Assembly: GCA_951217055.1 (NCBI GenBank)
Contig: OX578281.1
Coordinates: 9,640,447-9,704,446 of the forward strand
Origin: Gerris lacustris
Taxonomy: Eukaryota; Arthropoda; Insecta; Hemiptera; Gerridae
Reading direction: 5' to 3'
DNA: 64,000 nucleotides
Under the pieces are notes generated by a model. That model saw nothing but the letters and a program-made list of their open reading frames with translations, was not told where the DNA came from and made no database searches. Below are positions 1 to 11,201 of this stretch, in pieces. The position numbers and the translations under genes are program-made. Within the stretch, counting starts at the first letter, position 1. Every line of letters starts with the position of its first letter.

Positions 1-201
1 TAAATATTTAACTCATATGCGATGTTACTATTAAGACTGTTTCAGAGTTTCTAAATATTTAACTCATATGCGATGTTACTATTAAGACTTTTTCAGAGTT
101 TCTAAATATTTAACTCATATGCGATGTTACTATTAAGACTGTTTCAGAGTTTCTAAATATTTAACTCATATGCGATGTTACTATAAAGACTGTTTTAGAG
201 A
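1..201. repeat. 51-bp tandem repeat, about 4 copies
   Basis: Units begin at 1, 52, 103 and 154 with near-identical sequence (TAAATATTTAACTCATATGC and onward). The last unit degenerates after about 190. The array runs off the left edge, so its full length is unknown. Confidence 0.95.
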
Positions 202-855
202 TTTTCTCTTAAACCATCGCTAGAAGATTTAAAAAGCTTTTGATTGTAATATAGTTGAATTCAGCTCAAAGGCTAATAAAAAAAGGCGGAATATTATAAT
301 AATATCTCACGTTTAGGAAAACCAGTTTTGTCACAATTATCATTGCGGTATAGTAATATGTATTGTGAATTTTGAATATCTTGAAATAGATAAATAACAT
401 CCCACGTTTGTACAAATATATTACAAAATCTTCTAAATTAAGAGAATTTATCATCGACTTAAATTATTCTTTGAGACTATTGAAAATATAATATATTGAC
501 CCATTAAATAAATATATATTATAATGGATGATAGATAAATTTCAGCATTTAAAGTGGGTGTCTTTGTTAAAAGATATAAGTCTTTCGTCCAGGGTCGTTT
601 GGTTGGGCTCTAATTTATTTCTGTTTGCTGGATATCTTTAAACTATCATATTGTGAATTTAAGTATTGACATCTATAGACGCCTTTAATGTGATAACACA
701 TTTAAAAGACGAATTAGTATTAAGGAAAGAAAGATTTCATTCTCAGAAGAAAAATTTCAGTTAACATAAGTTAACACAGGTTTAAGATCCGTAGGGGGTA
801 AGACTTATTCTTTATGGACAATGGGAACAAACTATTATCTAGGCAAACAAATGCT
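202..855. other. AT-rich stretch without recognised gene
   Basis: No open frame longer than about 60 codons and no recognised repeat up to about 740. From about 740 to 855 the sequence matches 3440-3600 in the same orientation (shared words such as TTAACATAAGTT and GTAAGACTTATTCTTTA). The HCE/hAT complex therefore sits between two diverged direct copies of one unidentified repeat. Confidence 0.6.
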
Positions 856-869
856 TTTACCTCCAGTAG

Positions 870-2688
870 CAGTGGCGTAAATAGCGCCCCCGCCAACCCC
901 GCGGCGCGGGGGGGCGCCTGCTCTTGGGGGCGCCGAAAAATGAATAAACAATAATATTTATATTTAATAATAAAAATTAATAGAAACTCTATGTGGGCGG
1001 AATTATTTTAATAAAATTATTTTTGGTAGATGAAAATAAATGAGAGATAAACAAATAATAGAATTTAAACAGGGTGAGAATGATATGAGATGTTATGGTT
1101 TAGAGCTTATTGCTCAGTTTGGTTTTCTAGTTAAGTGTCACTATATACCTATAATAATAATATTAGTAAGTATATCGGACTCCCTTCTTCATTTTCGACG
1201 GGCAGGAGATCAAAGTGTTTATTACAACTAAAATTTGTCTTATCTAATCCGGTTTCAGCTGTACTAGATAAGGAAATCTGTTCCAAACTTTAACAAGTTA
1301 TACTTCCATCTCTTTCTCTACCGCTTGTCTTTGCTATATAATATGTATTTCTCTTTCTTTCTTAACCCCCCTAACTTCTTCTTCCCTATCACAACCTCTT
1401 TATATTTAGTTTCTCTTTTCTTACCTAGCTAATTTTACCTCCCTTTAGAGTTGTTATCTTTTCTACCCTTCCATTTTTAAGAATTGTTATCTTATCTATT
1501 AATCACATTTATCAAGCTCAGTTCTGTTCAGTTATAGCTCTCGTGCGGGGTGGTTGTGTCATTTGCTGTGAACTTTAACTTTCCTTTCGCTAGAAAACTC
1601 TGCTATTTTTTATTTGTTATTCTACGTTCAGTTATTTTGTGCGTAAAATTAAATTATTTTGGTGAAGAATTTATTTGGAAAGGGTGAGTGCATTTTTCAG
1701 ACTATCATAATATAGCCGTCAGGACTCTAGAGGAGCCCCGTCACGTCTATTTGTTAATATAACTAAAATATCGTCATCTTCCTCCTCCTCCAGTAGCAAA
1801 CACTTTTTTCTTTTGCTTCCGAGCTTACCGAAGGTAACTGAAGCTATTGTGATCGTTCTGGAGAACGAACAAATTTCATGTCTCAGATTTCCAAAATTCT
1901 AAGACAGAAATCCGTTTTAGATAACAGGAAACATTTTTGTTTTCGTGTCTGACTGTCTGTCGCTAATACTCATCCAATTTGAATGAAATTCGGAGGGTGG
2001 GTCATGATTTAACTTATTGTTGGTCCCATATAAGTTGAAACCGTGAGCACCTATTTCCCGCCTATTTTTTTGGATAGTTTGTCGAAATAACCCGCATATA
2101 ATCCCAGATTAATTTCAACTGTTAGCACTCATTAAATTTTGCTAAATTGGTACTTTATTTCATGTTAAATTAATCAAAACAATTTTGATTAATTTAAAAT
2201 CAATAGGGGGGAAAATGAAATAAATTCAACAATAATAAGTTTTAAAAGCATAAAATCATTAAAGAATACCAAATAGGACGCGAGGAAGCTATGTGCCACA
2301 TTAATTGGCAGATAGATGTGCTTAGTTGTATATTAGTTTCTTAATTGGGTATTCAGTGGCTTTATGTGCATATTTGTGTATAAGATATTCCAGTTCAAGT
2401 CTTCAAGCGAGGAGCAAGGTTGTTGATTTGTTTTCATAATATTTATATTATAATTTTACGACTTTTATTAAGGAATAAAAATAAAATAATTACTGTAATA
2501 GTACTGTACACGAGCATTTAAAAAAATAGTAAATAATAATCTGTTTGCAAATTAAATAAATTGCAAAATAAAATATTTATACAAAAAGAAGTTGGGGGGG
2601 GGGGGGGGGGAGGTTAAATTTTGTTAGCTATAGGAGGCGCATTTTCAAAAGCTGCGGGGGGGCGCCGGATTTCTTAGTTACGCCACTG
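870..2688. mobile_element. Non-autonomous hAT element with 8-bp TSD
   Basis: Begins CAGTGGCGTAA and ends TTACGCCACTG, an 11-bp terminal inverted repeat followed by G/C-rich subterminal runs (GCGCCCCCG). It is flanked by a perfect 8-bp duplication TCCAGTAG at 862-869 and 2689-2696, as expected for the hAT superfamily. There is no transposase frame inside. It contains an inverted copy of repeat A and a 17-base poly-G run at 2594-2610. It interrupts the 5' end of an HCE. Confidence 0.92.
1811..2327 (-). repeat. Repeat A copy, inverted
   Basis: Runs from the terminal hairpin (GCTTCCGAGCTTACCGAAGG) to TTAATTGGCAG in reverse orientation relative to the copies at 18816 and 41493. It is diverged, has no coding capacity, and is nested in the hAT element. 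Confidence 0.8.
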
Positions 2689-2892
2689 TCCAGTAGGGAG
2701 AAAAAGGTATGATTTTGAATTAGTTTAGAGGGACTTAAGTAAGTCTTTTCATTCCTGAACTCAAAAAGTAGGGAGAAAAAGTAAAAGTAGGGCGAAAAAG
2801 TAAAGTAGGGCTAAAAAGTAAAGATTGCAACTTAATTATTTTATAAATAGTAGAAAATGAATGGCTAATGTAATGAATTTGTTTAAATTAGA

Positions 2893-2904
2893 TTGGCGAC
2901 ACTG
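2893..2904 (+). promoter_or_regulatory. TTGGCGACACTG promoter-like motif
   Basis: Resembles the fly core-promoter Motif 1 (consensus YGGTCACACTR, bound by M1BP). It lies 165 bases upstream of the micro-ORF ATG at 3069 in the same orientation. The same motif in the same relative place occurs in HCE copies at 7849, 8483, 12640, 14438, 21615 and 53065. Function is inferred from position only. Confidence 0.45.
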
Positions 2905-3068
2905 CTTTTTCGACCATGTTTTTCTTTACTATAACCTGCATCTAAATAACCTTCTATTTGAGTTTAATTCATATTCTTATATGTTTTTAATATTGAATCT
3001 CTTATATCTGCTACTAAAAGGCCTAATAATTATTGTTATTTATTAAAATAATAAATAAAAACTTTGCA

Positions 3069-3131
3069 ATGGACGGAAATGTGTATGTTCTCCCTACTGG
3101 AGATAAAATATTGGATGTACCTCGTGAGTAA
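3069..3131 (+). CDS. Conserved 20-codon micro-ORF of HCE subfamily 1
   Basis: Reads MDGNVYV then LPTGDKILDVPRE and a stop. The copy at 12422-12484 on the other strand reads MDETVYF, LSTGDKILYVPRE, stop. A longer frame at 53256 ends LPSGDKILYVSRE, stop. The stop falls inside the start of the hairpin block (GAGTAAAGTGCC). This is either the N-terminal stub of a larger lost protein or a sequence kept for its DNA function; I cannot tell which. No domain is recognisable. Translation is not demonstrated. Confidence 0.4.
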   Translation: MDGNVYVLPTGDKILDVPRE

Positions 3132-3240
3132 AGTGCCACTATTCTCCTCGCGATAATTATCTCCCTCGGCTGCGCCTCGGGAACTAATTAGCGTTATTCC
3201 CAAGGCAGAGCCGAGGAAATAACGCTAATTAGTTAGTGTT

Positions 3241-3700
3241 AATAAGCAGTTATCCTCAACCGATTAAATTGAAATTTTGCTAACAAGTTTAGTTTGGATG
3301 ACAATGCATGATTAGCTAAGTGACGTCATTCTAAATCCAATATGGCGGACAAATTATTTTTTAAGCACGTCCATGATATGGGTATCAAATGAAAGGGTTT
3401 GCTGAGAAGAATACGAATCAAAGCTTGTTTTTAATTTTTAATATTAATTTATTTGAGGAAAAAGTTCAATTAACATAAGTTCGATTCAAGATCCAGAGGG
3501 GTAAGACTTATTCTTTAAGGTCAATGGGAAGAAGCTAATTATCTGGACAATCCAATACATTTTTTAAGGCTAAATTTAAAAAAATAAATATTGTCACCCA
3601 ATAACCTAATTAAATTTTTGAAAATAAATCTTCTATTAACAAAATTATTGTCTTTTAAATGCCTTAAAATAATATTTTAAATCGATAATTAATTAATGCA
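3241..3700. other. AT-rich repeat-derived stretch, no gene
   Basis: Holds the second copy of the 740-855 repeat (about 3440-3600) and the phrase GGGTATCAAATGAAAGG, common in degenerate intergenic repeats. No coding signal. Confidence 0.5.
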
Positions 3701-3703
3701 CGG

Positions 3704-3870
3704 GCCTCCTATATATCCGTTACAGGCGCTCTTACCATCTGAGCTAATACTGGATGCAAAACTTTCTGTAACGGATATATAGGAGGCCTGTGGATCAAGT
3801 CCCGGTGCTGGGGTCTATTTTTCTCTGAATGTCTCCCGTAGTTAATGATAATTATAATTTTATTTAAAAT
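3704..3870. repeat. tRNA-derived SINE with inverted 5' half
   Basis: On the minus strand, 3720-3750 reads TTAGCTCAGATGGTAAGAGC, a textbook tRNA D-arm/A box. On the plus strand from 3771 the anticodon-side sequence repeats and runs into a B-box-like GGATCAAGTCCCGGTGCTG, then a non-tRNA tail (TCTATTTTTCTCTGAATGTC, CCCGTAGTTAATGATAATTA). The arms 3706-3728 and 3771-3793 are inverted copies around the D-arm. This is a SINE with a rearranged head, not a functional tRNA. Related tails lie at 5792-5979 and 15018-15113. Confidence 0.75.
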
Positions 3871-3913
3871 AAATATGACGATAAAGGTTGGTATATGCAT
3901 AAAATATTTAAAG

Positions 3914-3970
3914 AATACTAAATAGAACGCGAGGAAGTGATGTACCACAGTAATTGGTAGACTATTTTAC
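3914..3970 (-). repeat. Repeat A 5'-end fragment
   Basis: Matches the first 50-60 bases of repeat A in inverse orientation (CGCGAGGAAGTGATG, CCACAGTAATTGGTAGACTATTTT). Confidence 0.7.
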
Positions 3971-4631
3971 TCTTCGATATAGTAGGAATTAAGTAAGTAG
4001 GCCCTTCTTGAAATCTAGACTATGTAAGTATATATTTTAGTTTCTCTTATCACAGTTATTTCTCTTTTAAATATTCATATTTTGAAATATTCTTTTGTAC
4101 TTAAAATAAAACTGTACTAAAGATTACTAGTACTTAAGAATACTTGACAGATTATAGTGCTTAGAATCAATCAAAGGATTGTGTTCGATGCACGATTTCA
4201 GAAGTACTCATACACTTTCTATATTCGTTTTTATTAAAATGAATCCATTTCAAAATAATATTTGATCTGTTATTTCAGTTTGACAGTAAGACCTGTTCAC
4301 TATGAGGTATGTGTAACACATCTCCGCATCCATCAAATGCTCTAAATAGTTAAGCAACTAAATAACTTGTCAGGGTGACCGCACTCACATCAGTCCAAGA
4401 TGATGTAAATGGATGCTTGCGGTCCGTGCAAGCAGTGCAACACAGATTCTTGCAATATAATATTGTGTAATTGTAACCTCTTCAAACTCGCAGGTCAGAA
4501 GATGCTTTTCATAAAGACTAAACTTCTTTTCTTAACAAGAAAAAACTTAAAAATGTTCCGATAAAGAAAAATAATGCTTCACTTTTATTGACAGGTGAAT
4601 TCTACGTGTTCTTTCTTTAAAGCGTTTGTTA

Positions 4632-4635
<4 letters not shown>
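3971..4635. other. No feature recognised
   Basis: AT-rich with no repeat family or coding signal I can name. Confidence 0.5.

Positions 4636-4720
<85 letters not shown>
4636..4720. repeat. (AT)n microsatellite
   Basis: About 42 uninterrupted AT dinucleotides. Confidence 0.98.
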
Positions 4721-4723
<3 letters not shown>

Positions 4724-4959
4724 GGTGTTTTGTGATTTAACTCAAACTGAATTTTTCTTATTTCTAGTTTTCTTTTAGACCAGAAAAATACTATTCGGCG
4801 GATTTTATAAAAATAAATGTTCTACAATATTTTATATATTTCGAAAAAAAAACATTCATGAAAACTCTTATAAGTGAATAACAGTTAAATAAGCAGATAA
4901 TAAGGTTATAAACCCAGTTAATTGCCAATAATATCTAGTAAAACAACCCTTTTTACTTT

Positions 4960-5610
4960 CTTATATTAAGAGAAAGTATTGTAATAGCAAGAAAATTATA
5001 TTTAGAGATTTTGATGGTTTACACGTTTTGAGGTCCCCCTGAGTCCAAAAATTGGTTTTAAAAACGTCTGCCTTTCCCTCTGTCGTCTGTGAAGACGTGT
5101 GGAGTCTGAACCACAAGACAGATTTTAACAAAATTTGGCATACATGTTCAGAAAGATCATACCCTGAGGCGAAATCATGAAATAAATTTAACTTCAAATT
5201 TGGGGGCAACTTCATTAAAAAACTGAAAAAAAAAATATTTCCTGAAAACGGTTACGGCGATTTTGATTAAAAAATTCTAAAATGTATTCCATTTAACTAC
5301 GAATGGAACCATATAAGCCGTTTTCCCGGCTAACTCTAGTTTATGAGAAAAAAGCTATTACGCGGATGGAGAGAGGCCGGGTTCGATTCCCCTACAAGGA
5401 GAAGTTATTTTTAAGATACCTTTCGATAAAATGTTCTATAATAATTAAATTTATCTACTAAAACTATTAAATGGAAAACACTATATAGGCTAAGAAATTA
5501 TGAACTCGTATATGAGAAAATTTGAGTTGTCTCGGACCGATTTTTCAAGTCGATTTTGCATGACGAAAAAATTTCGTCTGTATCCCAGCCCAAAACTAAA
5601 TCTATGTTAA
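4960..5610 (+). repeat. Repeat B copy with tRNA-like B box
   Basis: Starts with a palindromic CTTTCTTATATTAAGAGAAAG. It carries the signature GAGGTCCCCCTGAGTCCAAAA and includes GAGGCCGGGTTCGATTCCCC at about 5382, which resembles a tRNA T-arm (B box GGTTCGATTCC). Other copies are at 13330-13560 (minus), 16445-16740 (plus), 27480-27640 (minus) and 30085-30180 (plus). It is probably an old SINE-like or composite repeat; coding-like frames in it are not real. Confidence 0.65.
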
Positions 5611-5791
5611 AATATTTTGTAAGCGCGAATAACTAAATGCTTACCGCTATAAATATATGCAAACACTTAATATTTTAAAATAATCATGTTCTTATTTTAA
5701 TTACTCTAGCACGTATATCGCTTAGCTTTGAGAATCCCACATGTCTGAATTTATATATTTTTTATAAAACAAAAACTTATTATTTAAATAA

Positions 5792-5979
5792 TAATTTAAA
5801 TCAAATTATAATTATTATTAACTACGGGAAACAGACAGTGAAAAAATACACTTCAGCGCCGGGATTTGAACCACGGGCCTCTATATATAGAGGCCCGTGG
5901 TTCAAATCCCGGCGCTGAAGTGTATTTTTTCACTGTCTGTTTCCCGTAGTTAATAATAATTATAATTTGATTTAAATTA
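5792..5979. repeat. Perfect 94-bp-arm palindrome of a tRNA-derived SINE
   Basis: The sequence is its own reverse complement over 188 bases, centred between 5885 and 5886 (GGCCTCTATATATAGAGGCC). Each arm carries the 3' part of a tRNA-like head (GGTTCAAATCCCGGCGCTG) and a shared tail (TGTATTTTTTCACTGTCTG, CCCGTAGTTAATAATAATTA). The same tail occurs singly at 3800-3870 and 15040-15113. The perfect identity of the arms indicates a recent or gene-converted foldback. Confidence 0.95.
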
Positions 5980-6319
5980 AAATTTAACTTTCCGTAGTAT
6001 GAAAACTACCAAAAACTTAAAAATTGTATTTAAATAATTCGAAATGATAGAGATTTCATTAATTTTTTTTAGTGCTAAATAAATATTGCTAAGATGTTTG
6101 AGTAATATTCGTTAGTTATGAGAAAAAAAATGTCTATAGTAAATAAAATAAATGAATTTTAACAAAACAAAGTAAATGAACTTGAAGCCATAAAGGTTAA
6201 TAGCATATTGGCTACATTTATAAATTACAAATCTGTACGTTCGAACAATAGTTTTAAAACTATTTAATGGAATTTGCAAAACTATAAAAAAGTAAATTGA
6301 TGCTTTCATAGTATTCATG

Positions 6320-6321
<2 letters not shown>
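5980..6321. other. No feature recognised
   Basis: AT-rich with no supported gene or repeat. Confidence 0.5.
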
Positions 6322-6390
<69 letters not shown>

Positions 6391-6400
6391 TATATATATA
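6322..6400. repeat. (AT)n microsatellite
   Basis: AT dinucleotides with a TGTACA interruption near 6386. Confidence 0.97.
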
Positions 6401-7129
6401 AATATAAAAATTAGGCATAACTGTCAATAATAAATAACAATACAGGGAGTAGTTAACATTCAGATGTGTTTACTTCGAAATGACAAGGAATGTTGTTTTG
6501 TAAACATCGAACAATGCAAAAAAGTTTAAAGTACTTAGCAGAAAGGATTAAGTAAATAGCAGTTATATACAAAGAGATGATTACGAAAATTTTAATTGTT
6601 TTGAATGCAACTTCACACGAAACTAAAGGTTTAATGATTTGATCTTTTAGAAATAAAATGTTAGAACAAGCAATGTAAAGGGCAACAATTGCAGAGAAGA
6701 AGTCATAAAATCCTAGTTAATTAACATCAGTCATGAAAACTAAGTTGTGACTACATCTTTTTTGTGACTAAATACAACTAAAATACTTAATAGTATTTGT
6801 AAATAAACACTTAAAAGATATAATCACATATTTTAGTGTAATAAATAGTTGTAAAGTTCAAATGATTAAATATTTAATCATAAGCAAAATGCTTGGATGC
6901 TTAAGGATGGGTTCACAGCTAGCGTATCTCCGCGAGTATGAAGTTATATAGAATATAATAGACTAGGCATTGCGTGGCTCTATCAATGAAACTTTGCGTA
7001 ATGCAATAAATATTAGATAGTAAGAAAATAGTTAATAATGATAGTTAAAGAGGATGATTGTAAAAGAGAGCCGTGTAGTGGGGGTAGAAGGGTGCCTTTC
7101 TTTATTTTAACTATTATAAAATATATCAC
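6401..7129. other. No feature recognised
   Basis: Low-complexity AT-rich sequence without a recognisable repeat or gene. Confidence 0.5.
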
Positions 7130-7385
7130 GTCACTACTCAAAACATTCTACTAATTGTATCAAGTTTGCCTGTTTCAATTACACTTAAGACGATGTGTAT
7201 ATAAAGTTTTATTGAAGTCGTTACGTTAGAACGTAAAATATTGGTGAAAACTTTGTTTTCTCTATTTAAAACGTTTTGGTCCGCTTTAATAGTTTTAACG
7301 AACTTTATCACTTCATAGCGGCGTCGCTGTTGGTTTAATAAAAAAATATAAAAATAAATAAATATTTGTCTTATGGAATAGGTCA
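7130..7385 (-). repeat. Fragment related to repeat S/A
   Basis: CATAGCGGCGTCGCTGTTGG and the neighbouring bases match 43640-43710 and 63250-63330, and the first half matches 49040-49170 in inverse orientation. The 82-codon open frame across it is a chance frame in this repeat. Confidence 0.5.
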
Positions 7386-7391
7386 TAATAA

Positions 7392-8067
7392 TAGTTATTT
7401 ATGCACCTAGGGAATAATGTAAGATATTATTTCCCGCGTGACTTAGTTGATTCCTGAGGCAAAGCCGAAGGAATCAAGGCAACTAAATCCCGAGGCGAAG
7501 CCGAGGGTATTAGGTATCTTAATTCCCGAGGCGGAGCCGAAGGATTAATGTCAATTAGCTCCCGAGGCGTAGCCGAGGGAGATAATTATAACAAGGGAAT
7601 AATAATCCATTATTCTAGAGGTACATACAAAATTTTATCTCCAGAAAAAGGGGTATATAAGATTTAATCAATAAAGAAAACATTTGTATTTCTTTATTAA
7701 ACGAATTAAATACAAAAATAAAACAATATAAATTAATTAAAACAATTAATTATCACTTTTAAAGTAATAAAAAAAAGTCTAACGAAAGCTAAACAAAAGT
7801 AAACAAAGCGTCGTAGAATGACTCGCAATACAGCTGGGAGTTTTAAAGCAGTGTTGCCAACCTGATTTCAATCAATTCACTATATTTGCCATTAATTTTC
7901 TACTGTTAACAAAATAATTAGGTTGGCGAACGTAGATTATAATCCCGTTTTTACATTATTTCCCTGTTTTCACATTATTTCCCCGTTTTTAAGAACGGGG
8001 ATGAAAAGACCATTATTATTACCTATAAACTAGCCCTGAAAAGTTACATTTCGTCCCTACTGGAGAT
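7392..8067 (-). mobile_element. HCE subfamily 1 copy, tandem partner 1
   Basis: On the minus strand it starts ATCTCCAGTAGGGACG (8067), carries the promoter-like TTGGCAACACTG at 7849-7860, then CCTTTTTCTGGAGATAAAAT at the junction, hairpin modules with CGAGGCGAAGCCGAGG, GAGGCGGAGCCGAAGG and GAGGCGTAGCCGAGG (7440-7600), and ends CATAAATAACTA at 7392. It abuts the next unit at 8070 with only AA between them, so the two form a head-to-tail tandem. No long frame is present. Confidence 0.75.
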
Positions 8068-8069
8068 AA

Positions 8070-9102
8070 TAGTTATTTATGCACCTAGGGAGTAAAGTAA
8101 GCCATAATTCCCTGAGCGAAAAAGTTGGTTCTTGAGGTGAAGCCGAAGGAACCATGGTCCCTAAATCCCGAGGCGAAGCCGAGGGAATAACGCTAATTAG
8201 CTCCCGAGGTGCAGCCGAGGGAGGTAATTATCGCGAGGGGAATAATGGCACTTTACTCCCGAGGTACATACAATATTTGTTTCTCCAGTAGGGAGAAAAT
8301 ACACATTTTCATCCATTGGACAGTTTTTATTTATTATTTTAATAAATAACAATAATTATTAGCACTTTTAATAGCAGAAATAAGAGATTCAATATTAAAA
8401 ACAAATAAGAATTGGAATTAAACTCAAATAAAAAGTAATTTAGATGCAGGTTATAAACAAAGATAAACATAGTCGAAAAACTCAGTGTCGCCAACCTGAT
8501 TTCAACAACTTCATTACATTAGCCATTCATTTTCTACTATTTATAAAATAATTAAGCTGTTTATTTTTAGGTTTATATATAATTTTAGAAAAATATAGTT
8601 AGATATAATATTAAAAATTCTCTAAATAAGTTTAATCACGTTAAAATTAAATTATAGATAATAATTATTTGAATTTCAATGCTAAAATTAAATGGGAGAA
8701 TCAGCTGGAAGATGAGTCGTGAATGGTGTTGACAACTGATGTATTTAAATATGGATTAGTTAATCTACATTTAGAAATTATGTTTCCACTTTTAACTTGT
8801 TTGTTTGTTTTACTGATGAATTACTATGGCAACCGTTGTGGAGGTTACATGACATGTGTGAGGATGACATTATAGATTTAGACATTAAACAAAAGTTAGT
8901 AAATGAAATGTGTATTAGCACCAACCTTATTTCCAAGATCTTATTTCCTTGTGCTTTATCTAGGGCAACACTGGAGGGAACCATGAGAGTTCATGATTCT
9001 CTTATTTTTCATTACTCCCTGTTTAACCCGACCGGTTGCAATTAGTAACTTTCCTCCCTGTAAACAAGGGAGGAAAGTTCACTTTTTCTCCCCGCTGGAG
9101 GT
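8070..9102 (-). mobile_element. HCE subfamily 1 copy, tandem partner 2
   Basis: Minus-strand order: 5' end ACCTCCAGCGGGGAGAAAAAG at 9102, a 12-bp-stem hairpin ACTTTCCTCCCT/AGGGAGGAAAGT at 9047-9079, promoter-like motif at 8483-8494, ATG at 8316 opening MDENVYFLPTGE, hairpin modules with CGAGGTGCAGCCGAGGG and CGAGGCGAAGCCGAGGG (8170-8225), and 3' end CATAAATAACTA at 8070. Its 5' third is longer than and unlike that of the other copies, so it may be chimeric. AAA follows at 9103. Confidence 0.72.
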
Positions 9103-9615
9103 AAAATAATTTAGCCCAAAAAAAAAAACCACAAAGCCACGCTGGCACCCACAATATAGTACTATAGATACCATAATTATTATACTAAGCAATGCTTTGC
9201 GACAATATACTTTGTTCAGGAGATTCTACCTTCATTTCTTTGTTTTTACGTATTTGTAATCAGAACCAAAAATCAATTTTAAAACATAATTTTTCAAAAA
9301 AGAACCTCATACAATATTAAAACAAATATCCTCACACCCCGCCTACGACTTGACAGCGATCTATTCACAAAATATGAAAGTTGTTAATAATAATTTGATA
9401 TTTTAAAAAAATATAATGAAATCAGTGTTGATGTTTATATAATAACTCAGAACAAAAAAGTGAAAATACACTATGAAATATTAAGATGATCTTATAAATA
9501 ACTAAAAGGCACAATATTAAAACAGGTCCAATAAAATTATTCAATGTCTTGGAAAAAAAAAAAATATTTAGAGCGTAGGTACACAAAATTTTGAATTAAA
9601 TAAACTATAAGAATA
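9103..9615. other. No feature recognised
   Basis: AT-rich; nothing I can assign. Confidence 0.5.
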
Positions 9616-9616
9616 A

Positions 9617-9707
<91 letters not shown>
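9616..9707. repeat. (TA)n microsatellite
   Basis: About 45 TA dinucleotides with one TG interruption. Confidence 0.97.
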
Positions 9708-9709
<2 letters not shown>

Positions 9710-9898
9710 CGATAAAAGAAAGAGTATTAAATTACTATATTAAAATCGTATTATGATAATTTATGTATCGGTTCCGGAATTTGTAATTAAGTTCGGTTTT
9801 TGAATCTTGTATATCATCTGATTCCTACCACATTCAGACGGATTTAAAAAAAAAACATGACAACCAAAGCTGCTACTGGAAATAACCTGATATAATAT

Positions 9899-9901
<3 letters not shown>

Positions 9902-9967
<66 letters not shown>

Positions 9968-9987
9968 AATATATATATATATATATA

Positions 9988-10052
<65 letters not shown>

Positions 10053-10129
10053 CTACCTGTTCATATATATATATATATATATATATAGTTCCACTAAACT
10101 TCATATATATATATATATATATATAGTAT
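9902..10129. repeat. Compound (AT)n microsatellite
   Basis: Four AT blocks separated by short unique pieces. TTCCACTAAACTTCATAT is repeated imperfectly at its right end (10087 and 10136), so the tract expanded together with some flank. Confidence 0.96.
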
Positions 10130-11201
10130 ATATATTTCCACTAAACTTATCTTCTGGGAACCTTTACTTTTTATGTAATTAAAAAAGAACAGACTGAACA
10201 ATATATTATCATTAACACATATCGTTCACAAAATAACCCAAAAAAATTATGAAGCTACTGGTTTTATTTTATTTATTTTTTTCACTTTGTTATATGTTTT
10301 TCTTCCAGTAAGGAAATAACATATATTTTTTTGTAACAAAACAAAAGTTGATAGCTACTTCGGAATATTTTATGAACATATACAACCTTTTTTCTTATTC
10401 TGGTAGAATGAATTCCATAATTTATTAATACATTGAAATTTTTTTTTTTTCTTGTTTTGTTGGCACTAATGAAAGAGTTGTAAGATTTGTTATTTCATAG
10501 TCACCTTATCCGCATAAAGGTGAAAGTACGACTCTTGTAGGATGTCCTTTATTTCCAAAAAATTACGCATTTTTTTTTAAAACTTTATAGGTCACTAAGT
10601 CATAACATATATATCTATATATTATATAAAGTTAATTTATATCAGTTAAATCTTTTATTTTATTCCACATTTAGAACCCTTTAAGAGCTTTTATTATATA
10701 AATATAATTTCTTAATTAGTTTTAACTGAAATGTTAAGTGTTTCTGTGTGTATAGTTTTTTATCCATTTAAATTCTGTAGTTATTTTGTTTGTTACTTCC
10801 TTATAAAAGAAGAATATATTATATTATATATAGAAACTTTTTTTATTTGTTAAGTTTATTACATTATTACCTATATATATTTTGTATGTATGGGGTATTT
10901 TAGTAGTGCATGAATGGGGCAGAAGTTGACAATAGACCCTTTTTGAAAACAAATTAATTTTGAGCCTTAGAATATTTTCTGTAGTGTTTCTTTTTTTGTT
11001 ACGACCCGTCTAGAAATTTGTTTGTTTTGTTTTTCTCCGTTTTATACATACATGTTGTTTAAAGTGGTAGCTCTTCAGTGAGACACACATGATCAGAGGA
11101 TCATTTTTAATTATTTATATTAATTAAAAAATCTGTAAATAAAATTAACGAAAGCAAGGGCTTCAGGTAAGTAAAAAGCAAATTATTTTGTAAAGTAATA
11201 A
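10130..11201. other. No feature recognised
   Basis: T-rich, with no supported gene or repeat family. Confidence 0.5.

Larger units (their letters stand above)
859..3240 (+). mobile_element. HCE subfamily 1 copy, split by a hAT element
   Basis: Non-autonomous hairpin-cassette element. The 5' end ACCTCCAGTAGGGAG lies behind TTT (856-858) and is split by the hAT insertion at 870-2688. After the hAT come subterminal repeats of the GTAGGGMGAAAAAGTA type (2690-2830), a promoter-like TTGGCGACACTG at 2893, an ATG micro-ORF at 3069-3131, and hairpins with CCTCGGCTGCGCCTCGG at about 3164 and CAGAGCCGAGG at about 3205. The usual 3' end (TAACTA) is missing, so the copy is 3' truncated near 3240. Homologous units in the same order lie at 7392, 8070, 12252 and 52903. 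Confidence 0.7.

Noticed and set aside
3720..3795. Possible functional tRNA
   Set aside because: A box and B box lie on opposite strands around a fold; no acceptor stem can be drawn. It is a SINE relic.
9844..10104. 86-codon YI-repeat protein
   Set aside because: Pure (AT)n microsatellite translation.
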